The notes beneath the pieces were generated by a model. The model was given only the letters and a program-made list of their open reading frames with translations. It ran no database searches and had not been told where the DNA came from. Shown here piece after piece: positions 7,055 through 15,515 of a stretch of DNA of 16,251 nt (the first letter of the stretch is position 1; each line of letters starts with the position of its first letter). Position numbers and translations under genes: made by a program. The stretch comes from HGM11525 sp036307445 (GTDB lineage Bacteria; Bacillota; Clostridia; UBA1381), in the NCBI GenBank assembly GCA_036307445.1, contig JAXJXP010000019.1, positions 1 through 16,251 on the forward strand, given 5' to 3'.

Positions 7055-9511
7055 TTACTTAATAGGTTTTAAGTGCCAGATTTTTTCGTTGTAGTCATTT
7101 ATGGTACGGTCGGACGAGAAATAGCCTGCCGAGGCGGTATTCATAATAGCCTTTTCGAGCCACTTATCTCTGTTCTTATAATCCTTGGCAATCCTGTCGT
7201 GAGTTTCGCAGTATGCGTCAAAATCACGAAGTACCATATAAACATCCGCATAACCGTAATCGCCAAACAAAAGTGTCTGGTAAAGGTCTTGGAAAAGCTG
7301 CGGATGTGTAGGCTCAAGCTCGCCCGAAATGAGCTGGTCCATAACACGTCTTAACACGTTATTGCTTGCATAGATATTCTTGACCTCCTGAGAGTCGCCA
7401 AGTCTTACTCTTGCCTCAACCTCATCTGCAGTAAGTCCGAAGATATAGATATTATCCTCGCCTACCTCCTGAAGCATCTCTACGTTTGCACCGTCGAGCG
7501 TTCCGATTGTTACGGCACCATTTAGCATAAACTTCATATTTCCTGTACCCGATGCTTCCTTACCAGCTGTCGAAATCTGCTCTGAAACATCAGCCGCTAC
7601 AACAAGCTTTTCTGCAATAGAAACACCATAGTTTTCGAGGAATACAACCTTTATTTTTCCTTTAATTCTCTCGTCATTGTTAATCTTCTCACCAATTGTA
7701 TTGATAAGCTTGATGATAAGCTTTGCTCTTGTATAGCCGGGAGCAGCCTTTGCGCCGAAGATGAATGTTCTCGGAACATAGTCAATATCGGGGTTTTCAA
7801 CAAGCTTATTGTAATCTGCAAGAATATGGAGAATATTCATCAGCTGTCTCTTATACTCGTGCAGACGCTTTGCCTGAACATCAAAAATAGAGTCAGGATT
7901 AACTTCAATTCCGTTATGCTCTTTAATGTATTGTGCAAGCGCAACTTTGTTATTATGCTTGATTTTTGCAAATTCTGCCTTGAACTCCTTATCCTTTGCG
8001 AACTTCTTAAGTTTTGCAAGCTCGTTGTAGTCCTTAATCCACTTGTTGCCGATTTTTGATGTGATAAGGTCTGCAAGCTCTGGGTTACAGTTGCAAATCC
8101 AACGGCGGAAGGTGATGCCGTTTGTAATTGCGTGAAAACGGCTCTCGTCCATTCTGTAATAGTCTGCAAAAATGTCCTTTTTGAGAATATCTGTATGAAG
8201 TCCGGAAACGCCGTTTACCGCAAAGCAGGTAGCTAAGCACAGATTTGCCATAAATACCTTGTTATCAGCAAGAACTGCCATCCACTTATGCTTGCCTGTG
8301 TCGCCGGGATAGAAGTTTTCGAGTCTTTCCATAAGACGATGGTTGATTTCTTCCACTATCATAGAAATTCTCGGCAATATCTTCTTGAACATATCAAAGG
8401 GCCACTTTTCAAGCGCCTCTGACATAACAGTATGATTAGTATATGCAAAGGTTCTGCAGGTAATATCCCACGCCTCGTCCCAGCCGAGTCCCTTTTCGTC
8501 CATCAAAATTCGCATAAGCTCAGGGATTGCAAGGGTCGGGTGAGTATCGTTAATGTGAATTACAGCCTTGTCAGGAAGATTTGCCCAATTTGTGCCGTAA
8601 CGTGTTTCATACTCACGCAAAATCCACTGAAGTGTTGCAGATACAAGGAAATACTGCTGCTTTAAACGAAGCTCCTTACCCTCGGTATGATTATCCTCGG
8701 GGTAGAGTACCTTTGAAATAACCTCCGCAAGCTGCTTTTCCTCAACTGCACGGATATAGTTACCACGGTTAAACTCGCTCATATTGAAGTAGTCGGGCGA
8801 TTTAGCCGACCAGAGTCTTAATTTGTTTACAATCTTTGAATCGTAGCCAACAAGGGGTACGTCATAGGGCATTGCCAGGATTGTATGCTCATTTTCATAG
8901 TGGCACACAAATTTGCCGTCTACCCAATCGGTATGAACTCTGCCGCCGAATTTAACCTCAACAGTTTCCTCGGGACGTGCAATTTCCCACGCATTGCCGT
9001 TTTCAAGCCATGAGTCGGGAAGCTCAATCTGATAACCGTCAACAATCTTCTGACGGAAAAGTCCGTATTCGTAACGAATTGTGCAGCCGTATGCAGGCAA
9101 ATCAAGAGTTGTCAATGAGTCGATAAAGCAAGCCGCTAAACGTCCCAATCCGCCATTTCCAAGTCCTGCATCGTTTTCAAGCTCTACTACATCGGACAGC
9201 TTATATCCCATTGATTCGAGCGCATTTCTGTACTCATCTGTCTGCATAAGGTTTAAGATATTTGTGGCAAGAAGTCTTCCCATCAAAAACTCAAAAGATA
9301 AGTAATAAAGCTTCTTTGAGCCTTCTTCCTTAACCTGCTTGTGTGATTTTGCCCACATTTCCATAACCTTGTCTCTTGCTGTAAGAGCGCAAGCAGTATA
9401 CACCATTTTAGGTGTTGCATCTTCAAGCACCTTTCCGAAGTGTCTTGAAATCTTTCCCTCAATCTCCGCAACAAGCTTTTTCTCTGCTGCGGTCAGTTTC
9501 TTTTCTGCCAT
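7055..9511 (-). CDS. glgP: Glycogen/starch (alpha-glucan) phosphorylase
   Basis: The protein is 818 residues, full length for GT35 phosphorylases. It releases glucose-1-phosphate from the non-reducing ends of glycogen or maltodextrin, using pyridoxal phosphate. Visible motifs are LSFEFLMGR (71-79), EDAGLGNGGLGRLAACF (about 112-129, written ENDAGLGNGG here), HINDTHP (319-325), KRLHEYKRQLMN (548-559) and the cofactor site EASGTGNMKF (652-661), with the PLP-bound lysine at K660. The ATG at 9511 has AAAGGA 10 bases upstream. It follows the glgA stop by 26 bases and is certainly in the same operon. A hairpin terminator lies immediately downstream. It is cytoplasmic, with no sign of truncation. The mammalian-type phosphorylation and regulatory sites are not expected in bacteria and were not sought. 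Confidence 0.96.
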   Translation of the reverse strand: MAEKKLTAAEKKLVAEIEGKISRHFGKVLEDATPKMVYTACALTARDKVMEMWAKSHKQVKEEGSKKLYYLSFEFLMGRLLATNILNLMQTDEYRNALESMGYKLSDVVELENDAGLGNGGLGRLAACFIDSLTTLDLPAYGCTIRYEYGLFRQKIVDGYQIELPDSWLENGNAWEIARPEETVEVKFGGRVHTDWVDGKFVCHYENEHTILAMPYDVPLVGYDSKIVNKLRLWSAKSPDYFNMSEFNRGNYIRAVEEKQLAEVISKVLYPEDNHTEGKELRLKQQYFLVSATLQWILREYETRYGTNWANLPDKAVIHINDTHPTLAIPELMRILMDEKGLGWDEAWDITCRTFAYTNHTVMSEALEKWPFDMFKKILPRISMIVEEINHRLMERLENFYPGDTGKHKWMAVLADNKVFMANLCLATCFAVNGVSGLHTDILKKDIFADYYRMDESRFHAITNGITFRRWICNCNPELADLITSKIGNKWIKDYNELAKLKKFAKDKEFKAEFAKIKHNNKVALAQYIKEHNGIEVNPDSIFDVQAKRLHEYKRQLMNILHILADYNKLVENPDIDYVPRTFIFGAKAAPGYTRAKLIIKLINTIGEKINNDERIKGKIKVVFLENYGVSIAEKLVVAADVSEQISTAGKEASGTGNMKFMLNGAVTIGTLDGANVEMLQEVGEDNIYIFGLTADEVEARVRLGDSQEVKNIYASNNVLRRVMDQLISGELEPTHPQLFQDLYQTLLFGDYGYADVYMVLRDFDAYCETHDRIAKDYKNRDKWLEKAIMNTASAGYFSSDRTINDYNEKIWHLKPIK

Positions 9512-9537
9512 TATTTATGTTTCCTTTCAAGTTTGTA

Positions 9538-11169
9538 TTATTTCTTTTCTGTCTTTTTTTCCGTTGTCTTCTTGGTCGTTGTTTTCTTATCTGCAGTCTT
9601 TTCGGGCGCTGTTTTTTCAGTAGCCGCCTTCTTTGCAGCGGGCTTTTTTTCAGCAACCTTCTTTGTAGCAGGCTTCTTCGCCGCTGTTTTCTTTGGAGCC
9701 GGTTTCTTTTCCTCTTTTACCGGCTCATCGTATATGCCGGTAATCTCACGGTACATAGCAATATACTTATCCGCCGATACAGCCCACGAAAAATCACGGT
9801 TCATAGCATTTTCGACTATCTTGTTCCAGTTCTCACGGCGATTATAATATATATCCATAGCATAGTTTATAACGTAAATCATATCAGAAACATTATAGTT
9901 GCCGAACGAGAAGCCTACTCCTTCGCCTGTATATTCGTTATAAGGCTCAACTGTATCCTTTAATCCACCTGTTTCGCGCACTATCGGCAATGTTCCGTAG
10001 CGCATAGAAATAAGCTGCGACAGACCGCACGGCTCAAATCTTGACGGCATCAAAAATGCATCACAAGCCGCATAAATCTTATGCGAAAGGTCATTTGAGA
10101 AGTAGATGTTTGCACTCACAACGTCGGGATTTTTCCAGCCGTAGTGGCGGAAAAGATTTTCATAATTCTCATCCCCTGTACCGAGAATAACAATCTGACA
10201 GCCATCAGCAACAAGGCTTTCCAACGCTCCTGCAACAAGGTCAAAACCCTTTTGGTCGGTAAGTCTTGAAACAATACCTATCATAAACTTATTCTCGTCA
10301 ACAGGGATATTAAGCTGTTCCTGCAACGCAATCTTGTTAAGCTTTTTATTCTCTCTGAAGTCCTTAACCGAGTAGTTCTTATAAATCATCGGGTCGGTTT
10401 CAGGGTTCCATTCCTTATATGAAATACCGTTTACAATACCGGTAAGGTTATCACGTCTTGCCCAGAGAAGCCCGTTTAAGCCCTCGCCGTATTCCTCTGT
10501 GGTTATTTCACCGGCGTAGCTTTCCGAAACAGTGCTGACTCTGTCAGCATACACCATTCCGCCCTTTAACAAATTCGCATCCTTATGATATTCCAGCTTA
10601 TCGTCGGTAAAGTAATAATTACTTATTCCCATTACGTCCTTGATTTTAGCCATATTCCATCTGCCCTGGAACTTGAGGTTATGAACAGTCATAACCGTCT
10701 TGATTCCCCGATAGAATGGATTGTCCTGAAATGTGTCCAGAAAAACAGGGATAGCTCCCGTCTGCCAATCATTACAGTTGATAACATCAGGTCTGAAATC
10801 CAGGGTCGGCAACAGAGACAAAACTGCTTTTGAGAAGAAAATAAACTTCTCACAATCGAGATGAATATAATCGTACGGCTTATCACCGTTAAAGTAATAT
10901 TCGTTATCAACGAAGTAAAAGATAGTGCCGTCCAGCTCAAGAGAAAACACACCGCAATACTGCTTACGCCATGCCATATCAATGTAGATATGGTTAAGAT
11001 ATGTCATCTTGTCCTTGTACTGCTGAGGAATACAACGGTAAAGAGGTAATATAACACGCGCATCAATTCCCTTTTCGCGAAGTGCCTGCGGCAGAGAGCC
11101 TGCAACATCACCAAGTCCTCCTGTCTTAACGAAGGGCGCCGCCTCCGAGCTTGCATACAATATCTTCAT
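9538..11169 (-). CDS. glgA: Glycogen synthase (ADP-glucose type, GT5) with a lysine-rich C-terminal tail
   Basis: The protein is 543 residues. Residues 1-480 form a normal bacterial glycogen synthase, which extends alpha-1,4-glucan from ADP-glucose. The N-terminal KTGGLGDV has the substrate-contacting lysine K15, VINCNDWQTG lies near 129-138, and the C-terminal catalytic block SRFEPCGLSQLISMRYG is followed by RETGGLKDTV. Residues 482-543 are an added tail of pentads such as KKPAP, KKTAA, KKPAT and KKVAE. It has about 23 lysines in 62 residues with Ala, Pro and Thr, resembles histone-H1-like bacterial tails, and is predicted to be disordered. Standard GlgA ends near 480, so this is an extension in the same frame. 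AAAGGAGTG gives a strong ribosome site 7 bases before the ATG. It is the first gene of the operon with glgP; glgC and glgB are not in the window. Confidence 0.95.
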   Translation of the reverse strand: MKILYASSEAAPFVKTGGLGDVAGSLPQALREKGIDARVILPLYRCIPQQYKDKMTYLNHIYIDMAWRKQYCGVFSLELDGTIFYFVDNEYYFNGDKPYDYIHLDCEKFIFFSKAVLSLLPTLDFRPDVINCNDWQTGAIPVFLDTFQDNPFYRGIKTVMTVHNLKFQGRWNMAKIKDVMGISNYYFTDDKLEYHKDANLLKGGMVYADRVSTVSESYAGEITTEEYGEGLNGLLWARRDNLTGIVNGISYKEWNPETDPMIYKNYSVKDFRENKKLNKIALQEQLNIPVDENKFMIGIVSRLTDQKGFDLVAGALESLVADGCQIVILGTGDENYENLFRHYGWKNPDVVSANIYFSNDLSHKIYAACDAFLMPSRFEPCGLSQLISMRYGTLPIVRETGGLKDTVEPYNEYTGEGVGFSFGNYNVSDMIYVINYAMDIYYNRRENWNKIVENAMNRDFSWAVSADKYIAMYREITGIYDEPVKEEKKPAPKKTAAKKPATKKVAEKKPAAKKAATEKTAPEKTADKKTTTKKTTEKKTEKK

Positions 11170-11259
11170 ACACTCACTCCTTTAATAATTATGTCGAGAT
11201 TAATAAATTTCTTCCGCTATCATTTATACAGAAAAAAATTCTTTCATTGTATAATAGTA

Positions 11260-11289
11260 ATTTTACCGCAAATCTATGCCTTTTGTCAA
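11260..11289 (-). promoter_or_regulatory. Sigma-A promoter of the glgA-glgP operon
   Basis: On the minus strand, TTGACA (11284-11289), an 18-bp spacer and TAAAAT (11260-11265) form a good housekeeping promoter. The leader would be about 84 bases and ends in the strong AAAGGAGTG ribosome site. Confidence 0.7.
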
Positions 11290-11402
11290 CCTATACGGAT
11301 TAAAATCGTTGTTTTTAACAGTATATTAGGAATATTTTCCGCAATGTTATTTGTTTTTTATAAATATTATGCCACATAATTCCTGTCCCCTTTGCTGTTG
11401 CT

Positions 11403-11703
11403 TTTTCCACAGGTGTGGAAAAATTATCATATGTGCTTTGTGCTATCATAAACGGCATTATTTCTTGGTTTTAAGACCTCAAAAAATCTTTTCACCGTAT
11501 AATTCACCTTAAAAAGTGGAAAATTTCACAGATTTTTTCATAATTTTTTGTAAACCAAGTGGAAAAATAATTTTTTACGAAGTTATGCGGTTTGTTTTGC
11601 CCCCTTTCCTCGTGGATAACCCTGTGGAAAATGTGGAAAAGTCCGAAAAACTTGATAGATATGCACTTTTTTAGTTTTCCACTCTATTAAAAGGTGTGGA
11701 AAA
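11403..11703. other. Cluster of nine DnaA-box-like 9-mers: candidate oriC or DnaA-binding locus
   Basis: DnaA boxes follow TTWTNCACA. Plus-strand forms are TTTTCCACA (11403-11411) and TTTTCCACT (11675-11683). Minus-strand forms are TGTGGAAAA at 11414-11422, 11623-11631, 11632-11640 and 11695-11703, AGTGGAAAA at 11515-11523 and 11558-11566, and CGTGGATAA (11611-11619). The first two make a perfect 10-bp inverted pair around GG, and 11623-11640 is two boxes directly abutting. The flanks and the 11517-11580 interval are very AT-rich, suitable for unwinding. The cluster lies in the 705-bp gap where gene direction reverses, next to gyrA. No dnaA, dnaN or rpmH is present, so oriC is inferred from boxes, polarity and context. 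Confidence 0.6.
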
Positions 11704-11813
11704 CTTTTTTGTTTTTGGTTTACATAATGTCGTTTTGTTTTTGTATTCCTATGCTTTCGTTTTTCTTATATTTAAAAATTTAGGCCCCCTAGGGTTTTTA
11801 TTGCGTGTTTTAC
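11704..11813. other. AT-rich stretch between the DnaA-box cluster and the gyrA promoter
   Basis: This segment is rich in T runs on the plus strand (TTTTTTGTTTTTGG, GTTTTGTTTTTG) and has no gene or recognisable RNA. It could serve as the unwinding element if the neighbouring box cluster is an origin. Nothing else is visible. Confidence 0.3.
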
Positions 11814-11842
11814 TTGCTTTTTATGTGAAAATATGTTAAAAT
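11814..11842 (+). promoter_or_regulatory. Probable promoter of the gyrA operon
   Basis: TTGCTT (11814-11819), a 17-bp spacer and TAAAAT (11837-11842) form a fair sigma-A promoter with a leader of about 30 bases. A second -10-like TATAAT at 11849-11854 lacks a good -35 and would start transcription almost at the ribosome site. Confidence 0.55.
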
Positions 11843-11866
11843 GTACTATATAATAATATGAAAATC

Positions 11867-11871
11867 GGAGG
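11867..11871 (+). promoter_or_regulatory. Ribosome binding site that decides the gyrA start
   Basis: GGAGG lies 9 bases before the ATG at 11881 but only 3 bases before the in-frame ATG at 11875. The spacing favours 11881. Confidence 0.75.
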
Positions 11872-11880
11872 CATATGCCC

Positions 11881-14382
11881 ATGGCTAAAAAAGCTAAAGA
11901 AAAAGCTCTGGATATGGAAGCTATTGCTAACCAGAAAATAGTTGACGTAGAGCTAAATAACGAGATGAAGCAGTCGTACATCGACTACGCAATGAGCGTT
12001 ATTGTGTCCCGTGCGCTGCCTGATGTCCGAGACGGTATGAAGCCCGTTCACAGACGTATTCTCTATGATATGTACGGCGAAAAGCTGACATATGAAAATG
12101 ACTTTAAGAAATCTGCCGCAACAGTCGGAGACGTGCTGGCTAAATATCACCCTCATGGCGACTCGTCGGTTTATGACGCGATGGTAAGACTTGCTCAGCC
12201 GTTCTCGCTTCGTTACCCGCTCGTTCAGGGAAAGGGTAACTTCGGTTCAATAGACGGCGACCCCCCTGCTGCTTACCGTTATACCGAGGCTAAGATGTCA
12301 AAAATGGCAGCAGAAATGCTAAGCGACATTGAAAAGAATACAGTTGATTTCGTGCCCAACTATGACGACAAGCTAAAAGAGCCTGACGTTCTTCCGTCAA
12401 GGTTCCCGAATTTACTTGTAAACGGCTCGTCAGGCATTGCAGTAGGTATGGCAACTAATGTTCCTCCTCACAATCTTTGCGAGGTCGTAGACGGAATTAT
12501 AGCCGTAATAGATGACCCGTTGATTGAGCTTGAGGAGCTTATGGAGCACATCAAGGGTCCTGACTTCCCGACAGGCGGTCTTATTATGGGTATGAGCGGA
12601 ATAAGAGCTGCATATTCAACAGGACGAGGCAAGATAACAATGCGTGCCCGTGCCGAGATTGAGGAGCTTCCCAATGGCAGAAACCGCATTCACGTTACCG
12701 AGCTTCCCTATCAGGTAAATAAGCAGCGTCTTGAGTGCCATATTAACGAGCTTATAAGAGACGGACGTTTAGACGGTGTTTCAGGCACAAGAGATGAGTC
12801 GGACGATAACATACATTTTTATATTGACATAAAGAGAGATGCCAATCCGCACGTTGTGCTGAATAATCTCTATAAGTTTACACAGATGCAGGAGACATTT
12901 GGTGTTATTTTGCTCGCTTTGGTTGACAAGAGACCGAAAATCCTCAACCTCCGTGAGATGATTAACTGCTATATCGCTCATCAGGAGGATGTAATCGAAA
13001 GACGCACACGTTACGACCTCGAAAAAGCAGAGGAAAGAGTTCACATCTTAGAAGGCTACAAGATTGCAGTTGACCACATTGACGAAATAATCAAAATTAT
13101 CCGCTCGTCATCGTCATTTGCTGATGCTTGTCCTATATTTTCAGAGAGATTTGGGCTTGATGAGGCACAGTCGACAGCTATATGGCAGATGCCTTTGGGA
13201 CGTTTGTCCGGCTTGGAGAGAGATAAGCTTGAAAACGAGCTTGCCGAGATTAACGAAAAAATCAAGATGTTCAGAGAAATCCTCGAAAATGAGGGCAGAG
13301 TTCTCGAAATCGTTAAAGAGGACCTTATCAAAATCAAGGAAAAGTACGGCGACGAAAGACGTACTGACATAGAGCCTGTATCTGACGACCTCGATATTGA
13401 AGACTTGATTGAGGAGGAGGAAATCGTTGTAACCCTTACACACAACGGTTACACCAAGAGAGTTCCTGTTACAACATATCAGGCTCAGCACAGAGGCGGA
13501 AGAGGTATTGCGGGACATACCACACGTGAAGAGGACTATGTAGAACAGATATTCACAACCTCTACTCACAGCAACATTCTCTTCTTTACTACAAGAGGTG
13601 TGGTATATTCGATGAAGGGCTACCGCATACCAGAAGCAACAAGACAGGCAAAGGGAGTTGCGATAGTAAACCTGTTGCCGTTAGAGCCTGACGAAAAGGT
13701 TACAGCGATGATTCCGATTGACTCATTTGACGAGGGTAATTACTTAACCTTCATCACCAAGAACGGTACTGTAAAGAAAACAGACATAATGGACTATTCA
13801 AGAATCCGCCAGTCTGGGCTTCGTGCAATCGAGCTTGTTGAGGATGACGTTCTTATCAGCGTAATGCTCACCAATGACAATGACGAGCTGATGCTTGCTA
13901 CCAACAAGGGTATGGCAATCCGTTTCCGTGCCGACAATGTTCGCTCTATGGGCAGAACTACAAGAGGTGTAAGGGGTATCAAGCTAAAATCAGGTGACTT
14001 TGTAATAGGCGCTGTTAAGGTTACCGACAACACGTCCGTTCTGTGCGTAACTGAAAACGGCTACGGCAAAAAGACCGATTTTGACGAGTACAAGTGTCAA
14101 ACAAGAGGCGGTCTGGGAGTATTTACCTACAAGATTACCGAAAAGACAGGAAAGCTTATCGGTATGGCAGCCGTTAATGACGAAAATGATATTATAACAA
14201 TTACATCAGAGGGCATTCTTATCAGAATGCACGCAGACGAGATAAGCACATTTGGCAGACAGACTCAGGGTGTTCGCATAATGAGGCTTGCTGAGGGTGT
14301 TAATGTAGTAAGTATGGCTCTCACCTCACGAGAAGAGGATGCAGAAGAAGCAAGCGAGCCTACACCTGCTACCGAAGAATAA
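11881..14382 (+). CDS. gyrA: DNA gyrase subunit A
   Basis: The protein is 833 residues from the ATG at 11881 (835 from the in-frame ATG at 11875, which is too close to the ribosome site). GyrA binds, cleaves and rejoins DNA in the A2B2 gyrase that introduces negative supercoils. Visible features are SYIDYAMSVIVSRALPDVRDG near the N-terminus, the fluoroquinolone region HPHGDSSVYD with Ser95 and Asp99 (unmutated at the two classic positions), and the catalytic tyrosine in AYRYTE (Y134). The GyrA-box QHRGGRG at about 536-542 separates it from ParC. A C-terminal DNA-wrapping beta-pinwheel follows, ending in a short acidic tail (EEDAEEASEP). gyrB is not adjacent. It is followed after 20 bases by a cyclophilin gene on the same strand, probably co-transcribed. 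Confidence 0.96.
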   Translation: MAKKAKEKALDMEAIANQKIVDVELNNEMKQSYIDYAMSVIVSRALPDVRDGMKPVHRRILYDMYGEKLTYENDFKKSAATVGDVLAKYHPHGDSSVYDAMVRLAQPFSLRYPLVQGKGNFGSIDGDPPAAYRYTEAKMSKMAAEMLSDIEKNTVDFVPNYDDKLKEPDVLPSRFPNLLVNGSSGIAVGMATNVPPHNLCEVVDGIIAVIDDPLIELEELMEHIKGPDFPTGGLIMGMSGIRAAYSTGRGKITMRARAEIEELPNGRNRIHVTELPYQVNKQRLECHINELIRDGRLDGVSGTRDESDDNIHFYIDIKRDANPHVVLNNLYKFTQMQETFGVILLALVDKRPKILNLREMINCYIAHQEDVIERRTRYDLEKAEERVHILEGYKIAVDHIDEIIKIIRSSSSFADACPIFSERFGLDEAQSTAIWQMPLGRLSGLERDKLENELAEINEKIKMFREILENEGRVLEIVKEDLIKIKEKYGDERRTDIEPVSDDLDIEDLIEEEEIVVTLTHNGYTKRVPVTTYQAQHRGGRGIAGHTTREEDYVEQIFTTSTHSNILFFTTRGVVYSMKGYRIPEATRQAKGVAIVNLLPLEPDEKVTAMIPIDSFDEGNYLTFITKNGTVKKTDIMDYSRIRQSGLRAIELVEDDVLISVMLTNDNDELMLATNKGMAIRFRADNVRSMGRTTRGVRGIKLKSGDFVIGAVKVTDNTSVLCVTENGYGKKTDFDEYKCQTRGGLGVFTYKITEKTGKLIGMAAVNDENDIITITSEGILIRMHADEISTFGRQTQGVRIMRLAEGVNVVSMALTSREEDAEEASEPTPATEE

Positions 14383-14402
14383 GAAGAAAGGGCTATAAAA
14401 TT

Positions 14403-14990
14403 ATGAAAAAGATTTTTAGTTTAATTCTGGCATTATTACTGATAACAATGACCTGCTCCTGCGGTGGCGATACTGCGCCGATAGACTTCACTATTGAGAT
14501 GCAGGACGGTTCGGTAATGAAGGGCGAGCTTTATCCCGACGTTGCACCCAAGACGGTTGAAAACTTTGTTAAGCTCTGCAACGAGAATTTCTACGAGGGA
14601 CTTATCTTCCACCGTGTAATTTCAGGATTTATGATTCAGGGCGGTGCCTTTACCGAGGAGCTTTACACCGGAAATATGAATCAGAAGGCAGCTTCTTCAA
14701 TCAAGGGCGAATTTGCAACAAACGGCTTTGAGAACAACTTAAAGCACGAGCGTGGTGTAATATCAATGGCTCGTACTAATGAGCCGAACTCAGCAAGCAG
14801 TCAGTTCTTCATTATGCATCAAGACAGCGCGTCTCTTGACGGCAACTATGCAGCATTTGGCAGGATTACCGAGGGACTTGAGATTGTTGACAAGATTGCA
14901 AGTGTTGAAACAGACAAGCTTAACGCAATGTTTGACGATGTTCCCAAAGAGGCTCAGGTTATAAAGACTATAAAGATTGATGAGGAGTAA
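14403..14990 (+). CDS. Cyclophilin-type peptidyl-prolyl isomerase, predicted lipoprotein
   Basis: The protein is 195 residues. Residues 1-20 are a signal peptide (MKKIFSLILALLLITM) ending in TCSCGG; lipidation would be at Cys20 (or Cys18), although the lipobox is not ideal. The isomerase domain (about 27-193) speeds cis/trans isomerisation of X-Pro bonds in proteins folding outside the membrane. Active-site blocks are IFHRVISGFMIQGG (68-81, with the key Arg71 and Phe76) and SASSQFFIMHQ (130-140, Gln134 and Phe136). The tryptophan of eukaryotic cyclophilins is absent, as is common in bacteria. AAAGGG lies 10 bases before the ATG, which is 20 bases past gyrA. The next gene is a paralogue without a signal peptide. 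Confidence 0.93.
   Translation: MKKIFSLILALLLITMTCSCGGDTAPIDFTIEMQDGSVMKGELYPDVAPKTVENFVKLCNENFYEGLIFHRVISGFMIQGGAFTEELYTGNMNQKAASSIKGEFATNGFENNLKHERGVISMARTNEPNSASSQFFIMHQDSASLDGNYAAFGRITEGLEIVDKIASVETDKLNAMFDDVPKEAQVIKTIKIDEE
14982..14987 (+). promoter_or_regulatory. Ribosome site that decides the start of the second cyclophilin
   Basis: GAGGAG lies within the last codons of the lipoprotein gene, 7 bases before the ATG at 14995. An earlier in-frame ATG at 14977 lies upstream of this site and is unlikely. The arrangement suggests translational coupling. Confidence 0.75.
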
Positions 14991-14994
14991 GAAT

Positions 14995-15474
14995 ATGAGT
15001 GAAATTGTTATTACAATGAGAGACGGCGGCGTTATCAAAGCCGAGCTTTATCCCAATATTGCACCTATCACAGTTGCAAACTTCCTCGATTTAATCGAGA
15101 ACAAGTTCTTTGACGGTCTTATCTTTCACCGTGTTATCGCAGGATTTATGATTCAGGGCGGTGGCTATGACGAGAATATGACTCACAAGGAAGCAGAATC
15201 CATCAAGGGCGAGTTTGATGCAAACGGTGTTAAGAATGATTTGAAGCACGAGCGAGGTGTTCTTTCAATGGCTCGTACATCATTCCCCAACTCTGCAAGC
15301 AGCCAGTTCTTTATTATGCATCAGGATGCACCGCACTTAGACGGTAAGTATGCCGCTTTCGGCAAGGTTACCGAGGGTATGGACGTTGTGGACAGAATAG
15401 CTAACACAAAGACAAACTTTACCGATGCTCCAATCGAGCCACAGGTAATTGAGTCAATCAGATTTGCAAGATAA
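14995..15474 (+). CDS. Cyclophilin-type peptidyl-prolyl isomerase, cytosolic
   Basis: The protein is 159 residues from the ATG at 14995, which sits 4 bases after the stop of the lipoprotein paralogue. It has no signal peptide, so it acts in the cytoplasm. The complete single cyclophilin domain includes TVANFLDLIE, IFHRVIAGFMIQGG (43-56, Arg46 and Phe51), LKHERGVLSMART and NSASSQFFIMHQ (99-110, Gln104 and Phe106), then HLDGKYAAFGKV. It shares long identical stretches with the upstream protein (for example HERGV and SMART, and NSASSQFFIMHQ), so the pair arose by tandem duplication. An intrinsic terminator follows about 10 bases past the stop, closing the gyrA operon. Confidence 0.94.
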   Translation: MSEIVITMRDGGVIKAELYPNIAPITVANFLDLIENKFFDGLIFHRVIAGFMIQGGGYDENMTHKEAESIKGEFDANGVKNDLKHERGVLSMARTSFPNSASSQFFIMHQDAPHLDGKYAAFGKVTEGMDVVDRIANTKTNFTDAPIEPQVIESIRFAR

Positions 15475-15482
15475 AAAATATA

Positions 15483-15515
15483 TCCCGTCGGGTTTACCGA
15501 CGGGACTTTGTTTGT
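15483..15515 (+). terminator. Intrinsic terminator of the gyrA-cyclophilin operon
   Basis: The stem CCCGTCGG (15484-15491) pairs with CCGACGGG (15497-15504) around the loop GTTTA, and is followed by CTTTGTTTGTT. It overlaps the 3' end of a leftward gene remnant and may have served both directions. Confidence 0.75.

Noticed and set aside
9339..9963. Hydrophobic, membrane-like plus-strand frames opposite the end of glgA
   Set aside because: The Phe/Ala/Val-rich repeats are the antisense reading of the lysine/alanine pentads in the GlgA tail, not a membrane protein.
11781..11798. CCCCCTAGGG followed by T residues as a terminator
   Set aside because: The stem would be at most about 3-4 bp with almost no loop, and no gene ends upstream on that strand.
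11881..14382. Calling the topoisomerase gene parC
   Set aside because: It has the GyrA-box QHRGGRG in the C-terminal domain and full GyrA length.
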